Source: a virus | Length of the DNA: 29,794 nt | Direction: 5' to 3' (one strand) | Virus record (IMG/VR): IMGVR_UViG_3300025293_000024 | Location: 1-29,794 of that record | Translations under genes and position numbers: made by a program | The notes under the pieces: model-generated | Databases searched by the model: none | What the model was told of the DNA's origin: nothing | What the model saw: only the letters and a program-made list of their open reading frames with translations | Shown: piece after piece, positions 28,540 to 29,794 of the stretch | How positions within the stretch are numbered: the first letter of the stretch is position 1 | Layout of the letters: every line of letters starts with the position of its first letter

Positions 28540-29794
28540 TACGGCATACCGCCCCCGCCAGTCTCCGCATAAAGCTGAAGAAAGTAGTCAGTGCCGTTGA
28601 CCTTTATCTTGAGCACCTTGCTGTCATACGCATAATCTGATCCGCTATCAGCTACCTCTGCTATCTTGAAATCAACGACCTTGTCATGGCGGATCTTCAA
28701 CGCCTCGGCCCAGTTGTTGACGCTGGACCCCGATGACCCTGCTGGCGATGTGTAGAAACGCACGTCCCCGCCCTCGCCGTTGCCGGTTGACTTACCGCCC
28801 TTGACGAAGATGTCCTTGCCAGCAGTATTGGTTCCCGACTCCTCCTTCGTGGTGATTGATCTGGTTCCCGCCAGACCCAATACGAAAGTGCCAACGGAGT
28901 TCACGCTGAAGTAATCGGACCCGTCACTCTTTTCGACCACCAGAAGGTCTGCCGACTGACTGAAAGCACCACGAATTGTGCAAGGAATAGCAGACGCACT
29001 TCCGGTAACGACCAGAAGGCTGTTGCCATCGAACGTCAGGTTAGACTCGACCGTTGCCTCGTCTGAGTCCTTGAAGGTGGCGACTCCTTGTGCGGTCGAA
29101 CCATCCCACGAGATCCCGCCACCGCTCATGTCGTCTACAACAAAATCTATGGTCCCGTCACCGTCCTCGTATGTCACCGCGATCCTAGTCTCGGTGTTTC
29201 CGGTGAGCATCCCCCCGACGATGTCCTGCACCTGTTCGGTCGTGAGTTGGGTGTCAGCGGTCATGTCGGTGACCACCAAGTCAATCGTGCCGTCACCATC
29301 CTCGTAGGTCGCAGTGATCCTGGTCTCGGTATTGGACGAGAACATTGCGCCAACAATGTCTTGGACTTGTTCAGTCGTCAGATTCGTGTCCAGATCATCG
29401 ACTTCCACATCAATCGTGCCGTCGCCATCCTGATACGTCACGGTGCAACGAGTCTCGGTGTTTGACGAGAACATTGCGCCAACAATGTCTTGGACTTGTT
29501 CAGTCGATAACTGGGTGTTGGTGTCGGTTGACGTGACAGTCAGTGTGTCGCCAGACATTGCCGTGGTGACGTTAGTGCCGCCAGCAATCGTCAGGGTGTC
29601 GCCGGGAGTGATCCCGGTAGATCCGCTGTCACCCGCCACGGTCGTGTCAGCCACCGTGAATGTGAGATCGTAAGGGTCACCATCGGAACCGGTTGACGTG
29701 TCAGTCCAATTGATGTCGATCCCGCCACCCTCGACGAACTTGACTTCCTTGGCATCCGAGATCGCCACCTCCGTCCCATCCCCGTCCTCCAACT
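28539..29794 (-). CDS. Tail fibre protein with tandem repeats, N-terminus outside the window
   Basis: The frame is open to the window edge; the first codon available, a TTG at 29790-29792, is inside an existing repeat (EDGDGTEV), so the gene continues upstream. At least 417 residues are visible. Three tandem units of 43-45 residues, each with an EQVQDIVGAMF helix and a YEDGDGTIDLVV-type strand pair, precede a beta-rich C-terminus. This repeat is typical of fibre or baseplate-appendage proteins that I recall from marine myo- and podophages. The C-terminal part has a GTRSITTKEESGTNTAGKDI motif and many Gly, Ser and Thr. It probably mediates host attachment. The fibre call is strong; receptor unknown. 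Confidence 0.8.
   Translation of the reverse strand, partial: LEDGDGTEVAISDAKEVKFVEGGGIDINWTDTSTGSDGDPYDLTFTVADTTVAGDSGSTGITPGDTLTIAGGTNVTTAMSGDTLTVTSTDTNTQLSTEQVQDIVGAMFSSNTETRCTVTYQDGDGTIDVEVDDLDTNLTTEQVQDIVGAMFSSNTETRITATYEDGDGTIDLVVTDMTADTQLTTEQVQDIVGGMLTGNTETRIAVTYEDGDGTIDFVVDDMSGGGISWDGSTAQGVATFKDSDEATVESNLTFDGNSLLVVTGSASAIPCTIRGAFSQSADLLVVEKSDGSDYFSVNSVGTFVLGLAGTRSITTKEESGTNTAGKDIFVKGGKSTGNGEGGDVRFYTSPAGSSGSSVNNWAEALKIRHDKVVDFKIAEVADSGSDYAYDSKVLKIKVNGTDYFLQLYAETGGGGMP
29120..29513 (-). repeat. Tandem repeats within the fibre gene
   Basis: Three in-frame units of 129-135 bases. A stretch of 43 bases is identical between 29335-29377 and 29464-29506; the third unit, near 29200-29245, is more diverged. 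Identical DNA, not only similar protein, shows recent duplication or gene conversion and offers a site for unit gain or loss. Confidence 0.8.

Overview
The window reads as part of the genome of a tailed double-stranded DNA phage (Caudoviricetes), most likely podovirus-like. Genes are packed tightly, with ATGA, TAATG and GTGA start/stop overlaps and clear Shine-Dalgarno sites. The content is phage-typical: a repeat-bearing tail fibre, virion proteins, a 3512-aa polyvalent protein, Gp157, a Rad52-type annealing protein, RusA, a Gp88-like protein and a holin-like protein. The host cannot be named. A CsrA homologue and ordinary Shine-Dalgarno use point to a bacterium. If the in-frame UGA described below is decoded, the host must make selenocysteine. 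No tRNA, rRNA, CRISPR array, integrase or insertion sequence was seen.

Layout. Positions 32-2326 (+ strand) hold seven small early-type genes, including a Gp88-family gene interrupted by one in-frame UGA. These converge on a long minus-strand block. The two gene sets meet at a shared CTAG that supplies both stop codons, with no terminator visible. Reading the minus strand in its own direction, the right end (29794 to 13373) is the virion module: a tail fibre running off the window, two small proteins, a 484-aa virion protein, an 866-aa proline-rich protein, and the 3512-aa polyvalent protein with DdrB-like ParB, ADP-ribosyltransferase-like, zincin and LPD38-like regions. It ends in a perfect 13-bp hairpin at 13347-13374.

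Next, a short regulatory region (13242-13346) carries a sigma70-like promoter set among GGTTGC repeats. It drives csrA, gp157, a Rad52-like gene, an RNA-polymerase alpha-CTD-like gene, a ParB-like gene, a zinc-ribbon gene, an SF2 helicase and small genes down to 8053. A second stretch from 7840 holds an HTH regulator, a DnaB-N-like protein, a class I methyltransferase, a four-zinc-ribbon plus MucR-like protein and RusA. The left end of the minus block (4535-2323) has a two-helix holin-like protein, a secreted trypsin-like protease with a collagen-like tail, small proteins and a secreted-nuclease-type SNase.

The clearest candidate for something new is the Gp88-like gene at 654-1310. Its single UGA falls exactly where the family has the first cysteine of a CxxCYA motif. 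An 8-bp hairpin with a GGUUC loop follows at the distance expected of a bacterial SECIS element. This is either a phage selenoprotein or a very neatly placed nonsense mutation; the sequence alone cannot decide.
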